From Nautilus pompilius (Eukaryota; Mollusca; Cephalopoda; Nautilida; Nautilidae), in assembly GCA_018389105.1 (NCBI GenBank), contig JACATO010000995.1, positions 62,001 to 126,000 of the forward strand: a DNA stretch of 64,000 nucleotides. Reading direction: 5' to 3'. Of this stretch, positions 34,036 through 45,700 are shown one piece after another. Below the pieces are notes generated by a model. That model was not told where the DNA came from. It ran no database searches and saw only the letters and a list, made by a program, of their open reading frames with translations. Position 1 is the stretch's first letter, and every line of letters begins with the position of its first letter. Both the position numbers and the translations under genes were made by a program.

Positions 34036-36427
34036 ATAAGAATCTCGCCAAACTGGTCATAGCATTATTTCACATTTACCTTTTGTTAACATCAAAACTA
34101 TAAATAATGCCAGAAAAGATACCAAAATAAGCTTGAAAGAACTGTTGTAGTCTCAGTGACAAACCTTCTGAGCGGGTAGTGTACATAAAATGGCTGTCTT
34201 AATGTTTGAAAAAGAAAAAAAAAACAACAACAAATGGAATTCTCCTAGAGTTTTGTTCAGATTTTTAGCCCATTTTAAGATTCTGTTTTTGTAAATTTCT
34301 ACACAGATCTCAGAAGAAATTAGATTTATTCAGACATTTTTTTTAATTTTTTTTTTTAGTGTTTTCACTTAGTTCTATTTATTTGAAAAATTTCAATTGT
34401 TTAAAGAACTTGTGGTTCCAATTTGCATCAGATCTACAGAGATATTTGGTTCTAGAAAACTCCTCCCTTAAAATTGTATTTCAATCTGTTGATATTAACA
34501 TTTTAAGTAGCAGAATTCTTCCTGATCTTAAAATAATGAGGGAAGAGACCTTTCCCATTATCCAAATTCTTATTTTTATCCTATAGAAAAGTAATCTTGG
34601 ATTTTTAATCTAGCAATGAATTTATTAAATCTAAATGTGTGCTGATTAGTTCTTTTTACTTTTAACCCCTTACCCTGGAGAAATTTCTAAGTTAGTCCTA
34701 ATTTCCTTTGGTTGCTAGAGAAATTCATTTACAGAATTAAAGGATGCTGCTACACCAGTGATATAGTATCTGCACATAATGTTTTTGGTTTTCGTGTTAT
34801 TATTTCCATCATGAAACCAGCCACAATAACTTATAGAGTTTCTCTGATTATTAGGCGTACAGTAAGTAATGGCAGTGTCTTGTGTTACAACTGTTGAATG
34901 GTCTAATTTAGTTTTAATAAAGCCAAGAGAACATTTCTGTTTATAGCACTATGGGAGAATAACAAGAACATCTCAAATGTTGTAACACATTTCACCGCTG
35001 TCAGTCACAAAAATGCAGTGTTTATTCTAGTTTTAACATAGCTACAAGGAGGCAAGATGGCTTCTTATATAAGATCCTAAGGAAGACAACTATTTCACAA
35101 CCAGATTTTTAAAATGATTTGTACTCGCATTATTAACTACATTTGTCACTAGCTTATTCCATTCTTTGTCATTTTTATTTCTAAGAAACTCTAATCATGA
35201 TATTAGCAAACTTATAATTATAACCTCAGCTGTGAGTGTCTGTCGACAGCTGAGACAATTTTTAATGTCCGCACAGTGAAAAAACACTTAATTATTTTGA
35301 AAACCCCTATTAAGTCTCTGAAATATATATGTATATAGTTCAAATAATTCAAATAACAAGGTTTCTTCTTAAAAAAACACATTGAATAGTTCTGGCAACA
35401 GCTGAAGCAGTGAATTATGATGCATTGTATTCATTGCCTTGGGCATAAAGCTACGCTACATGTTGTCTCCTTTGGCAGCAGGAATGGCTCTAGTATTTGT
35501 TGTTTTATTCAAAACCCAAATTTTACTTGACTTAGATTCTACTTTTGATAAAAAGCTTTTGTTTTTAATAAGTATGAATGGCTTAAATTCCATAGATTAG
35601 TTAAATTTTAAAATTAGTTTTACTAGAACTAAGAAAACTCTTTAAACAATTCTGTATTGTTTTGATTTGCAATAATTGGAGAGCAAATGTTGATCCTTGA
35701 TTTTGTCTATATTTAGTTAAGATTACTGGGAAGTAGAGATATTTTCTATCGCCTCATTAGTGGTGACTAAGCTAACTGATGAACCTGCATTCCAGCAATC
35801 TCTCTCTCTCTCTTGCCGATGACCCAGTATTCTGAACCTTTAAATTTGTAGATAAAAATGTTTAGCCAAAAACAATAGAAGTTTAAATTCACATCTGAAA
35901 ATGGAAGGTTCTGATAGGGACATCCTGCAGTAGACGTTCAGCTAACCTCCATACCATTCTCTGCTTGGTTTAGGTAACTGCAACCAGGCTTCTCTGGTGG
36001 ATGCCTTGTTACCAAATCAGCAAGTTGGTTCAAAGAGGTGTGGGATTTCAAACGTCCTTATGACACTTATTCCTCAACAAAACTGTGGCTAATTCAGATC
36101 TTAAGTTTAGATTACCAGTGCAGTGACACATGTCCAGAATTTGAGTAGATGTTCACTAAAGTGCATAGCAACCTTGTGATCTCAAAACAAACAAGTTAGC
36201 GTTTTCTCTAAAATAACTTAAACGTGCATAAAATTCCAGAATAAAACTTCATTGAGGAAATTAGTTGTAAAATCTTGTACTGGAGCCCTGAAAGGTTAGA
36301 ATATTTGGAAGCGTTGGATTTTTTATTGGAAATATGCATTTCAAAGTTGTAGATTTCTCTGACTGCTTCCTTGATGTTCTTCGTAGGACTTTATTTTGTA
36401 TGGAAACTTTTTTTTTTTTTATTGCAG
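34036..36427. other. 3' UTR or intron downstream of exon 14
   Basis: AT-rich. An AATAAA at 34,916-34,921 could be the polyadenylation signal if the gene ends in exon 14. No coding or repeat signal was seen otherwise, beyond a CT run at 35,802-35,813. Confidence 0.45.
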
Positions 36428-36562
36428 GTATCTGAAATCTTGATGGTGGCAAGACAAGGACTGACTGATAGGGAAGTTTTGATCACTACTGGACACTATG
36501 TAATTATAACACAACCTCAACAGAGCATTCCAGTGTCTCCTGCCAGCCACACAGACTCATAG
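36428..36562 (+). CDS. Candidate alternative last exon of CILK1/MAK
   Basis: A strong polypyrimidine tract and ATTGCAG end at 36,427. The open frame then runs 44 codons, from VSEILMVARQGLTDREV to SPASHTDS and a TAG. It is in phase 0, which fits the donor-like CG/GTAAGA at 34,023-34,024 in exon 14. ATTAAA-type signals follow at about 36,587 and 36,599 and AATAAA near 36,725. No homology is recognised, but splice phase and 3' signals agree. Confidence 0.4.
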   Translation, partial: VSEILMVARQGLTDREVLITTGHYVIITQPQQSIPVSPASHTDS

Positions 36563-38499
36563 ATGTCCAACCATAAATCAGTATTTTATTAAACTACACA
36601 TTAAAACAATCACAAAAATGTACAGAAATGTCATTTTTCATGAAAATTGATAATACACTTATATTTAAATATACAATTTAATATGTACGAACATCTGAAA
36701 ACAAGATACTAGACTTGTATATAAATAAATCTGAAAATTCACTGTATTCATTTCTAAATGGAGTCTGTAGAATATTTTGTTTATTTTAATTTTGCAGTTT
36801 TATATTTGTGTGATTCTTCGTAACCAATAATGCTGGAGAAAATTCAACTAAGATTTCACCATATTGACCAATAAAACTCATTTATTCATATCTTTTGTTC
36901 TCTGAGGTTTTAAAGAACAGTTAGTTCATCAGTTTTTGTTCTTATTTTTTAAATGCCTTTTGTGTTGGGAAATTTATACAAACAGATTAGTTAATTCCTT
37001 CACATGCAGACCTTTACAATTGAAAGAAACTAGTGGAGTGTAGTTGCCAAGTAGATTTCATAAGCTGTTGCTTGTTTTTATTCTGTTTTTCCCTTTAAGT
37101 CTTTGAAGATTAGCCAAGATCTCTCATTAGTTTTGAGTTAAAAACAGAGAATTCTTAGTTATATGAGGGTTACATTAATTGTACAGCAAAGTGGAATGGT
37201 CTGGATGCTTGAGAACCCTGTGCCCTTTAAAAGATCATTCTACAGCCCTCATTCTAATGACTAATAGGTTACTTGTTTTAGTATTGATTTTATTGAATAT
37301 TTTCCAGGCCCAACAGCATTGCAAACAAAGTGTACAACATTATGTACTCACGATATTGATAAAAACACATCAATCTTTTGTCATCTGCTTTTTCTTTTTC
37401 TTTTATATTAGGGTGTAGCTGCTATGAAAGTACCGACAGACAAAGGGTTTTATGCACAGATCAAAAATACTGAAGGGATAGTCTGAGGCATTGGAATAGT
37501 GCAACATTTAAAACTGAGGATCCCACTCCCTGACTTCCATTAACAGAACAGCTAGCTAGATTTGAAACGGCTGCCATGTATATTAGTCAGTCAGAAATTG
37601 AGACAGTAGATGCAACCAGGGGAGTTTTTAGCTAGGGAGGGAGGGTGGCTCAGGCTTTGTGGAATTTGAGTGAAGCAGTTCCAGCAGATGAATTGATGAT
37701 TGGGTCACTCAAAGGCCCTATGGTATCCAAGGTGGGAGGCAAAGGAGAATTCCTCCCCACCCATCAAAATTAAACCCTAAGCCCTGTGCGATGTTGCAAA
37801 TTGTAAGTATTACATCCAGAATCAGTCATATCTTCTGACCCCTCCAATTTTTAAATAAAAGAATGAAAAAAAGGGTTAATTTTTACAAAAATTTTCAATC
37901 ATCTTTCTGTTCTGTGTTTCTGGCAAATTTGGAACTGTGGTTAAAGGAATTTAATGAACTCACCAAAATTAAGGTACATTAATGATGGATTAGATTTTAA
38001 ATTACCTAAATGAGTTGAAGAGTCGTCATTGATCGTGAACATTTTAGATAACACCATAGATACTTTGTACTGAATAATAAAATGAAATAAAAACAAGGGA
38101 GAGGGACATCAGAACGATGCTGGAAGATTTTTTTACTAGTAGCAAATAAGAGTCGGGGATGAGCCCCACATTTTTGGCAAGATTTTAACAAAGGAGGCTG
38201 GGTACCCCTGACCACCTCTCTTCCTCAGCAACTGTGGTTCTAAGGCAAGAAATATCCTGGCTGTGCGCATGGTCTACATGTGAAGGAATCAGTTCTCTCT
38301 TTACCTATACGCCAATGTACAGACTCGCATATTCAAGCTTTCTATTGGATTTTTTAGATTATTTATTCAAAACTTTCAAAAGGGGGTTTTCAGTGTTTGT
38401 GACATAAACATTCTTATTTGTTCATTTTTTAAGTTCACACTATTTTCTAGTAGCTTAGTAAGCATCTTTTCAGTCCATTTTTTGCTCCTAGGTTACAAG
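36563..38499. other. Intergenic, first part
   Basis: Non-coding apart from the small candidate exon at 37,412. A GC-richer stretch at 37,490-37,800 is unassigned. Confidence 0.5.
37412..37486 (+). CDS. Second candidate alternative last exon
   Basis: A pyrimidine-rich acceptor (CTTTTTCTTTTTC...TATTAG) is followed by 24 open codons, GVAAMKVPTDKGFYAQIKN and a few more, then TGA. Phase 0 again fits exon 14. It is short and could be chance. Confidence 0.2.
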   Translation, partial: GVAAMKVPTDKGFYAQIKNTEGIV

Positions 38500-38870
38500 T
38501 TTTAAAGGTCCGCCACGGATGAGTGGCCTGGGTTTAGTTCCCGTTTGGACCCTACTTGGTTTGCCGACCCCTTGCGGCATCAGGCTTTCTTGCCCCTCCC
38601 TTTTTTTTTAACCAGTTCATCTCTGTGGGTTTCCCTTGGCCACTCCGGATTCCTCCCACATCTAGCCAGAGGAGTTCCAGCAGGAAACCTGGGTGTTTCT
38701 TTCTGTTGGAAGTTCTGCAGGTGACTCCTGACCGGCTCTCACTTTGGCCGCCACTCAGGTGCTCTCAAATACCCAGGTAACTTACTTGGTGACCAAGCCT
38801 GATGCTCCACATCTCCTCAAGCTCACCTTTGTGTGGGAGATGGGCAGAGTTGACAGGTTGGTTAGACCCT
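38500..38870 (+). mobile_element. tRNA-derived SINE
   Basis: A GC-rich island in AT-rich DNA. CTGGGTTTAGTTCCCG at about 38,528 is a B-box-like element, preceded by an A-box-like GATGAGTGGCC. The body has CTGTGGGTTTCCC, CACTCCGGATTCCTCCCACA and CTGACCGGCTCTC. The CTCCGG-TTCCTCCCAC phrase is characteristic of a central domain shared by many invertebrate SINEs. The 3' end is estimated. Confidence 0.6.
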
Positions 38871-39470
38871 CCCCAATAATTTTGCTAAAAATTGCGTTCA
38901 GCGATAACGTTTATTAAAAAATTGTTTTTACGCTCAATGTCTGTTTACCGTTACTAGAAATGTTGAAATTTTATAGTGGGGCCCTTTAAATTATACACCA
39001 AATTAAATGTCTAATTTAAACTTATTCTGAATATTTAAATATGAGCATTTGAAAAAGTATTTATATTTGTGTTTAAGAGAACTTTATAAGAATGTATTTT
39101 TATTTGTATCCTAATACTTTTTAAAAGTATCTTTCCAAAATATGGTTATTTTTTATTAGCAACTATTGACTATTAATTTATATTATTATATAAGCCTAAC
39201 ATCTTTGAATATAAAGTGGTCATAAATAGTGATATTTGCATAATGATGCACAGACACTGTAATTTGTAAACTTAGATGTCTGCTGGATGATTCTCAACAG
39301 CATCTGATGCAGCTAGAAAGAGAAAGAGAAAGCAAAGAGCAGAGCATTTGACCAAGCTAGCAGGCTGAATGAATAAGTTTGTTATGCCTTATGAAATAAC
39401 CAATTCTGAAATTTCTGCCACTGAAAAATAATACATCAGCCGTGCATCATACAGGATAAAACATTTCCAG

Positions 39471-41000
39471 TTATCTCAGAGAGCGGAAATCCCAACTGCT
39501 GCAAGGTGTCTCAGAATTCATTTTTTTTTTTTTACCGAATGAAAGGTGTTGCAAATCCATCTGGAATTCCTCAATGGGCGAAATCTGCACAAGCGTGAAG
39601 AAATGCATGAAGATACAGATTGCAGTTGGGTTGTGTGTGCAGGGAAGCCACCAGTTCCTGGTGATTTGACATATGAAGTACATGGTCTTGTTGCAAGGAA
39701 GAAATGTGATAGTTTTGATCCCACAGATTTCTCGTGCAGGTAGCAGAAATATCGGACTGTTTCAGGGACTGTCACAGAGCTAAATGTAACAGCAGCAAAA
39801 TAAACTCAATTACAAATCCAAGCTGGTGGACTGTGATCCTGGAAAAAGAAAACAGAATCTGACAGGTAACCAGAAATGATATTTAATAACAATTTGGCCA
39901 CAGCTAATATCTTCTCCACCCCTCCCACAAAGAGTACAGTCCGGGTTGCAGTAAAGCAGATAATCCTTGGGTTCCTAGCACCAGTCAGTAGTCAAAAATG
40001 GTAGGAAGAAACAAGAAGGGAAGCAATGCACATTTTATTCATAAGAAGAGACAAACTCACAGTCATAATTCTGGACAAGCAAAGAATGTCTCTTGTGGTA
40101 GAAGAAAAACTAACGAAGTGATAGCAATGCTGCCTGGTAAAACATTAGCTTGACAAGGACAAAGATGGTAACTTTAATCAAATGGTGCAGCTCTTGAGTC
40201 TATAGTCCTGTACATAAGCACTGGCTTAGAGCATAAGTAATTTTTATTGTGGCACGTGTACACATAGTAGAAAACGAGATTAATATCTAGTAGCTTTGCC
40301 ACATCTCTCATGAAGGGCATGGATGCTATGAGAGTTTCTATGATAGGATCGTCAAAAGTTCCAAATTTCATTCAGATCTGCTACAGATGTGGGAGAAAGT
40401 CTTGTTTTTTTTGCATTTGGCAATCAAAGTGTTCAGTTTGATTCATGTCAGGGTTCTTAGGTGCCAAGGAAAGATCATGCAGCTTTTGTCTCCTATAGGG
40501 TGGTGCTTTCGGAGGTGTGACATGCGACACAATCTTGTTACAGATGTATCTTGAACTGCAAAACCTCTTGTCATAAAAGTGGTATTATAAATTGATTATT
40601 GAGATTGGATATGTATTCAACATAATTCAAACTCTTCTTGACAAACACTAGATCTCTTTCCAGCATCACAAATTTCTTCCCTCACCTTTACACTAGAAAC
40701 ACCACAATGAACTGTTTGCTATAAACAGGCTTCTTGAAATGCTTGAATCTTGTGAATTCATGAAACAGGGGCATCATTTCCTAGGCTCAAGCTTATCTGT
40801 GCTTTGGCTTCTGTAAGCAGGGGTTCTTTTTGCCAAGCCATTTTGCCATTTTAGCCCAGTTCATTCGAATAACGTTAATCTGTACACTATGCTGAAATCT
40901 GTCTGCAAGTGTTGTGTACATGGATTGGACCTTGCCTGGTAAATGAGGGCTCTTTTCATTTGTTCTGTAATCATTGACGGCTACCCTAGTTGATGATTAG
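39471..41000. other. Unidentified coding-like stretches
   Basis: On the + strand, 39,546-39,743 reads FLNGRNLHKREEMHEDTDC then AGKPPVPGDLTYEVHGLVAR and a stop. This is protein-like in composition and preceded by a T run and an AG. On the - strand, 40,371-40,174 (MKFGTFDDPIIETLIASMPF and more) and about 40,990-40,800 (MYTTLADRFQHSVQI then RMNWAKMAKWLGKKNP) also look like former coding sequence in several frames. I recognise none of them. They may be decayed retrocopies or element ORFs. Confidence 0.3.
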
Positions 41001-42364
41001 TCGCTCTTTAATTTGCTAGATGAAAAATGGCCATGTGCTATCCTATTTGCGAGTCCAAGATTTTGTACTATCTGCCTCTCATTTGATTCCTTGTGTAAAC
41101 AGTGATAGATTATGGATATACAACTGCAGGAGCATTGTTACCTCTCTATTAGTTCTGTTGCCTCATGACATGCTATTTACAGCCTGAGTACATGGATTGC
41201 TATATTATTTCCATGGGTGTTTATTTTACTCCAGCAGGAATCTGTACAACCGCACTAGGTATTTGCTTTCTCTGTTCTGGTGCCACTATTGGCCAACATG
41301 ATATTTATACAAATATTTCAAAGATGACCACTCTGACATTAAATACAGATTAACCAGTATTTTTTTCTTTTTCTGTTACAATTTTTTTGTTGTTTACCTA
41401 TTTAAAAAAAGCATGCAATTCAATATGGACAATGAACGATTCAAGCAATGACGAAATAAATTCATTGCACTGTTAAGACATAATTCATCGCAATTACTTT
41501 GGAACATTAGTACGCAAACGTAGAGTTATCTCCCCTATACTATGGCTTAAACAATTTGATCAATAATACTTATACTAACAAAATTTTTTAAGGGGAGTTG
41601 CAATAAGTCTACAAGTCCACCGGGAGAGAAATCTATAAACTAACTGATAATCTGTCTCTGGAATATTTCAAGTTTCTACCTTTCTAAAAAAAATTGTGTA
41701 AACAAAATTGTCAAAAAGAAAAGTTGCTTTATTTATTTATTTTATTTTATGTTCAGTTTTGTTTATATATATATATATATACATATACACACACATCATC
41801 TGATTGTTAATTATCTTCACTCGGTTTTGCTTAATTTTAGTATTTCTATAATATATAAGATAAATTATTTAATTCAGACAATGCTTTATAGCAGGGTTAT
41901 TTCCCTTACATCATGCAGTTTTATATAGTTTATTCAATGAAGACCTCCATGGCCAGAAATCAAACTCGTAATAATTTATTATGAGACACATCCGTCTAAA
42001 GGACACTCTTCTCGTATAGCTACTTTTATTTCCTATTCGGGTATTATTTTATATTTATTTGAATGTTGCTGACATTGATTTTCAAGGAGGGAACATCTGA
42101 ACAGTTGAAAGTTTGTCATCTCATTTCGAATATCAATACCAATTAACTCTGGCTATTGTCCATATAGTCTTAAAAAGGTATTTCTCCTAAAATTATACAA
42201 TTAAAAACTGTTGCAAAGAAAAAGAATGCAACGACAATAAAATATATTTTTTTTAAAAAAAAATTAGTAAAAAAGAATGTAAGTTTTGAAGACAAAGAAG
42301 GATATTTGATAAAATAAATTCAAGTTGTATAAAATATTATGAATATAAATCGGTGGAGTTGTCT
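41001..42364. other. Intergenic, last part, upstream of RAB10
   Basis: AT-rich non-coding DNA with an (AT)n run at 41,764-41,780. The motif GTTATCTCCCC occurs at 41,524 and GTTGTCTCCCTT at 42,359, the reverse complement of AAGGGAGATAAC-like sequences common in molluscan DNA. Confidence 0.5.
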
Positions 42365-42399
42365 CCCTTCAATGAACTCGCGCTATGCCTCTCTATTAA

Positions 42400-42664
42400 A
42401 GGAAATGACGTCATGTGTCCAATGGAATAGTTGGTAAACTCGTACTGATCGACTGGACTCGACCACTGACAGCTGTCGCTAAATTCGTAATTGTGGGTAC
42501 GTTTAGCGAGCTAAGGGCTCCCGCAGTGTTTTTCCAGGGGTAACTCGACCGCACCCGAGGTCTGCCCGCCGCTCGTTTGGACTCTTTGGTCTTGACTTTG
42601 GAACCGGTTGTGTGTGTGTGTGGTGTCCGCCATCTTGTGTCGGGGTACAGTCGGATTATCGGCG
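42400..42664 (+). promoter_or_regulatory. RAB10: RAB10 promoter and 5' UTR
   Basis: A perfect CRE, TGACGTCA, lies at 42,406-42,413, with a CCAAT box 6 bases on at 42,419-42,423. A YY1-like CCGCCATCTTG is at 42,627-42,637, just before the start codon, where YY1 sites often lie in housekeeping genes. Base composition turns abruptly GC- and CpG-rich from about 42,430. No TATA box is evident. The transcription start probably lies between the CCAAT box and the YY1-like site. Confidence 0.65.
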
Positions 42665-42791
42665 ATGGCGAAAAAGACCTACGATCTCCTATTCAAGTTG
42701 CTGCTTATCGGCGACTCTGGCGTGGGCAAGACCTGCCTCTTGTTTAGATTCTCCGACGACGCCTTCAACACGACATTTATATCGACAATAG
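42665..42791 (+). CDS. RAB10: RAB10 exon 1 (coding part)
   Basis: Begins [20 protein letters not shown] with the P-loop and switch I up to STIG, ending in phase 1 before GTGAGT. Position 25 is Leu where human Rab10 has Val. An upstream ATG at 42,608 is in the same frame and would add 19 residues, but the RAB10 N terminus is conserved from 42,665. Confidence 0.96.
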
Positions 42792-45700
42792 GTGAGTCCA
42801 CGCTTATTATTATTGTTGTTATTATTTGTTGTTGTTGTTGCACAGTGTACAAAGTTTTTCCTGTCCGTCCGTCCGTCCCCTCAGTCACGCCCTGCCTGTC
42901 CGTCCGTCCGTCCTTGCTGAGCCAAACCCTGACAAACACCAAACTTCCCCACCGTATATCGCGACAACGGCTCCCCGCCCCCTCCCCTCCCCGGGGGGAG
43001 GGGGGGACGTCGACTCCTCCTCCACCTCGAACAGCTACCCTGCCATGCTCCACCGCGAGAGGTGGGGGGGGGGGTATTCGTTGTTGTTGTTGTTGTTTTA
43101 GAATTTCTAGCTGAACAACAGTTATGCGTCAGTGTACACGGGCGATGACTCACTCACTGTTTGCTGTAATCTGCCGGGATCGGGATTGTATGTCCGTCCG
43201 CTTTGTTTGTTTGTGTCCCTCCTCTGGACCGGTCCGATGTCTGTCTGGATAGAAAGTGGGGGGGGTAGAGAGACTCCACAGCCACGCAGATTAATTGCTT
43301 AACGGGATCTACGTTTAATGAGGTAGCCGCCGCCTGGCATCCTCGGCTACCGAGTCCCCCCCCCCATTCTTATCCGCCGCTGCTCAGCCTGTCTGTCTGT
43401 TTGAGGTGTGGTTCCGTTTAGGCCTCCAGAAGGAAAATGAACAAGTAAATAACAATACCAGTTCGTCAGCGATCCAGGAAATGCAAGAGAATTTATGTAC
43501 GCATATTTTTTTCTTTTGGTCCTCCTCCTCCGTAACAGGAAAATATGTACCATGGGGAATCATAGAAACCTTTACTCCCCACCCCACCCCCTTCTTTTTG
43601 TCGTATGCTGACTCTAACCTGGCCATCAGCTACTTCCCCTGTTAGGAAGTTTTGGTTCAGATGCCAGAATTCAGGGGCTCCAAAAAAAGGGAGTAAGTAA
43701 TTCGAGGATGGATTTAGTGAATGATGATCTTATTTTTTTTCCCCTCCTATCAGACAGGATGATGAATATTGAGAATATCCCATAGTAGTAGTAGTAGAGA
43801 ACTCAATCCATTCAGAGGACCATCTTAAAGTATGGTTTTGAAAATGCTATGCATTAAATGATTTCTATTAACATCTACTGAAGTGACCTTGGGTTCTGTA
43901 CTTTTTCCAAATGTTCAGTTCGCATCTCTGCCTCTCTTTGGTAGGTTGCTGATGTTGATTTGCGTGCAAAATCTATTTTAATTACACACAGCAGATATAT
44001 TGTATCTATAGGTATATTCATTGAATGGCAGAGTTGTCTACCAAAGCTGGAAAGTTGTGTTAATAAATTCACCAGTCTGTAATTACAAAATAGTTTAACT
44101 CTGTAGTTAAAATTATAAGTAGGACCCCATAACTCCTGTTCTTTGTACTGCATCTGATTTCAGTTGTGTGCTATTTGTTGAGTCTGGAGTTGGGAAATAC
44201 ATCGTTAGACTGACATTTTGGAATTGTTAAAGTTGTAATGTCAGCACAGTTTGTTGTAATATGTCATAGTTCTTTTTGCAGATAATTTGTCTATGAAAAT
44301 CTGTGTTCCTGCTGTTTTTCTGCCTTATGAAGTATAATAATATATAGTATCCACCACAAAAATGATGATTATTTTGCAAAGAGAAAAAGATGTGTATCTG
44401 AATAATTCCAACAACTTCAAATGAATGAATGTATATTTAGACTGAGCAAAGTTCAGCAGCCATTTGGTGCAATCTGTATTGTTGCCAGAGTTGGTAGACT
44501 AGAACAGGTTGCTAGTCAACCAGTGATTGCCCTGAAGCATAAATATACTGGTAATGTTTGTCAATAACCTGACAATTTAAGACTGCAAATAAATTGTGCG
44601 CACTAATTAGGTTTCCTTTTAATTTTTTTTTGTTGAAATTATGGAATTTTGCAGCGACATGACATTAAATGAAACTTTGGTAGACAGTTTTTTAGTAGTT
44701 TTACCTCATTTTTTGTTTCATGCAGAAGGAGGTTTAATTTGCGGCTGGTTATTTTACAGCTATTGCATTGATGGTACATGTCACTGATTCAGTGATGGTA
44801 ATATTGAACCCTTATATTGACATAGGGTTATTAATTACTGGTGTCAAAATTACTACTTTAGCATTGTAGAATCTTACCTTTCATAAATTTGTTTGTGGGA
44901 TGGTGTTCATATAGATTTGATGACTCCTATTTCTACTGCCATCCTGCATATTGATTTTAGATTATTTCCTTTACACTTAGTTATTTGTAATTAGTAATCT
45001 TACTATTGAAACCAAATTGAAAATAGCATTAATAGATGATAACCTGTGTGAATTCAAGTGTTTCTTTTCACTATTACGATTATTAATTGCTAGTTTAACT
45101 TCTGCTTGTGTGAAGTGTAACTTCATAGGGCGCTGCTACTAACCTTCACTAATACAGTAGTGGACCAGACTGGAATTAAAGGTGGTTTGGCTTTCAGATT
45201 GAAAGAGCAAAAGAGAGTGCTATTTCATTTTCTATCTGGTTTTCCTACTTTTGAGCTGTGTACCTTAAAATAGAAAATACATATAGAAGTTTTTTTAATA
45301 TTTATTTTTAAATGTGTTACTGGATGCTACTTTGTGTATGCTTGCTTGCTTGCTTTTTTTTTTTTGGCAGAGTTACTTACCTTGAGCATTTTTCTTCTAC
45401 AATCATTGTCTACAATTGTAATACACCTGATAAGGTTGCATAGTGTCATGGCTACTGCTGCCAAGTGTTGCTAAGCCCAACCTTTGTAGGGATGGGTGGG
45501 TGCTGGCTCTTCTGTCTTCATCAGCAGTGGAAAGTCTGTACTAGAATTCTGTTTAGCTGTGGGAGAAATCCAGGTCAACAGTCTGGTAGAAAAGTAAGAA
45601 AGCTTGCTATGGGAGGTTTGTCAAACCATGTTGAACTCTGGCTCTTAGCCATAGCATGCCGGTATGCTATGCACTTGGCCATCCATTGGTAACATTGATG

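Noticed and set aside
42608-42664. Upstream in-frame ATG extending RAB10 by 19 residues
   Set aside because: RAB10 proteins begin [11 protein letters not shown], matching the ATG at 42,665. The upstream stretch overlaps a GT repeat and the YY1-like site and looks like 5' UTR.
42679-43153. Minus-strand and + strand ORFs of 90-124 codons in the GC-rich island
   Set aside because: They are shadows of RAB10 exon 1 and of GTCC, C and G tracts, with low-complexity Pro/Arg/Gly translations.
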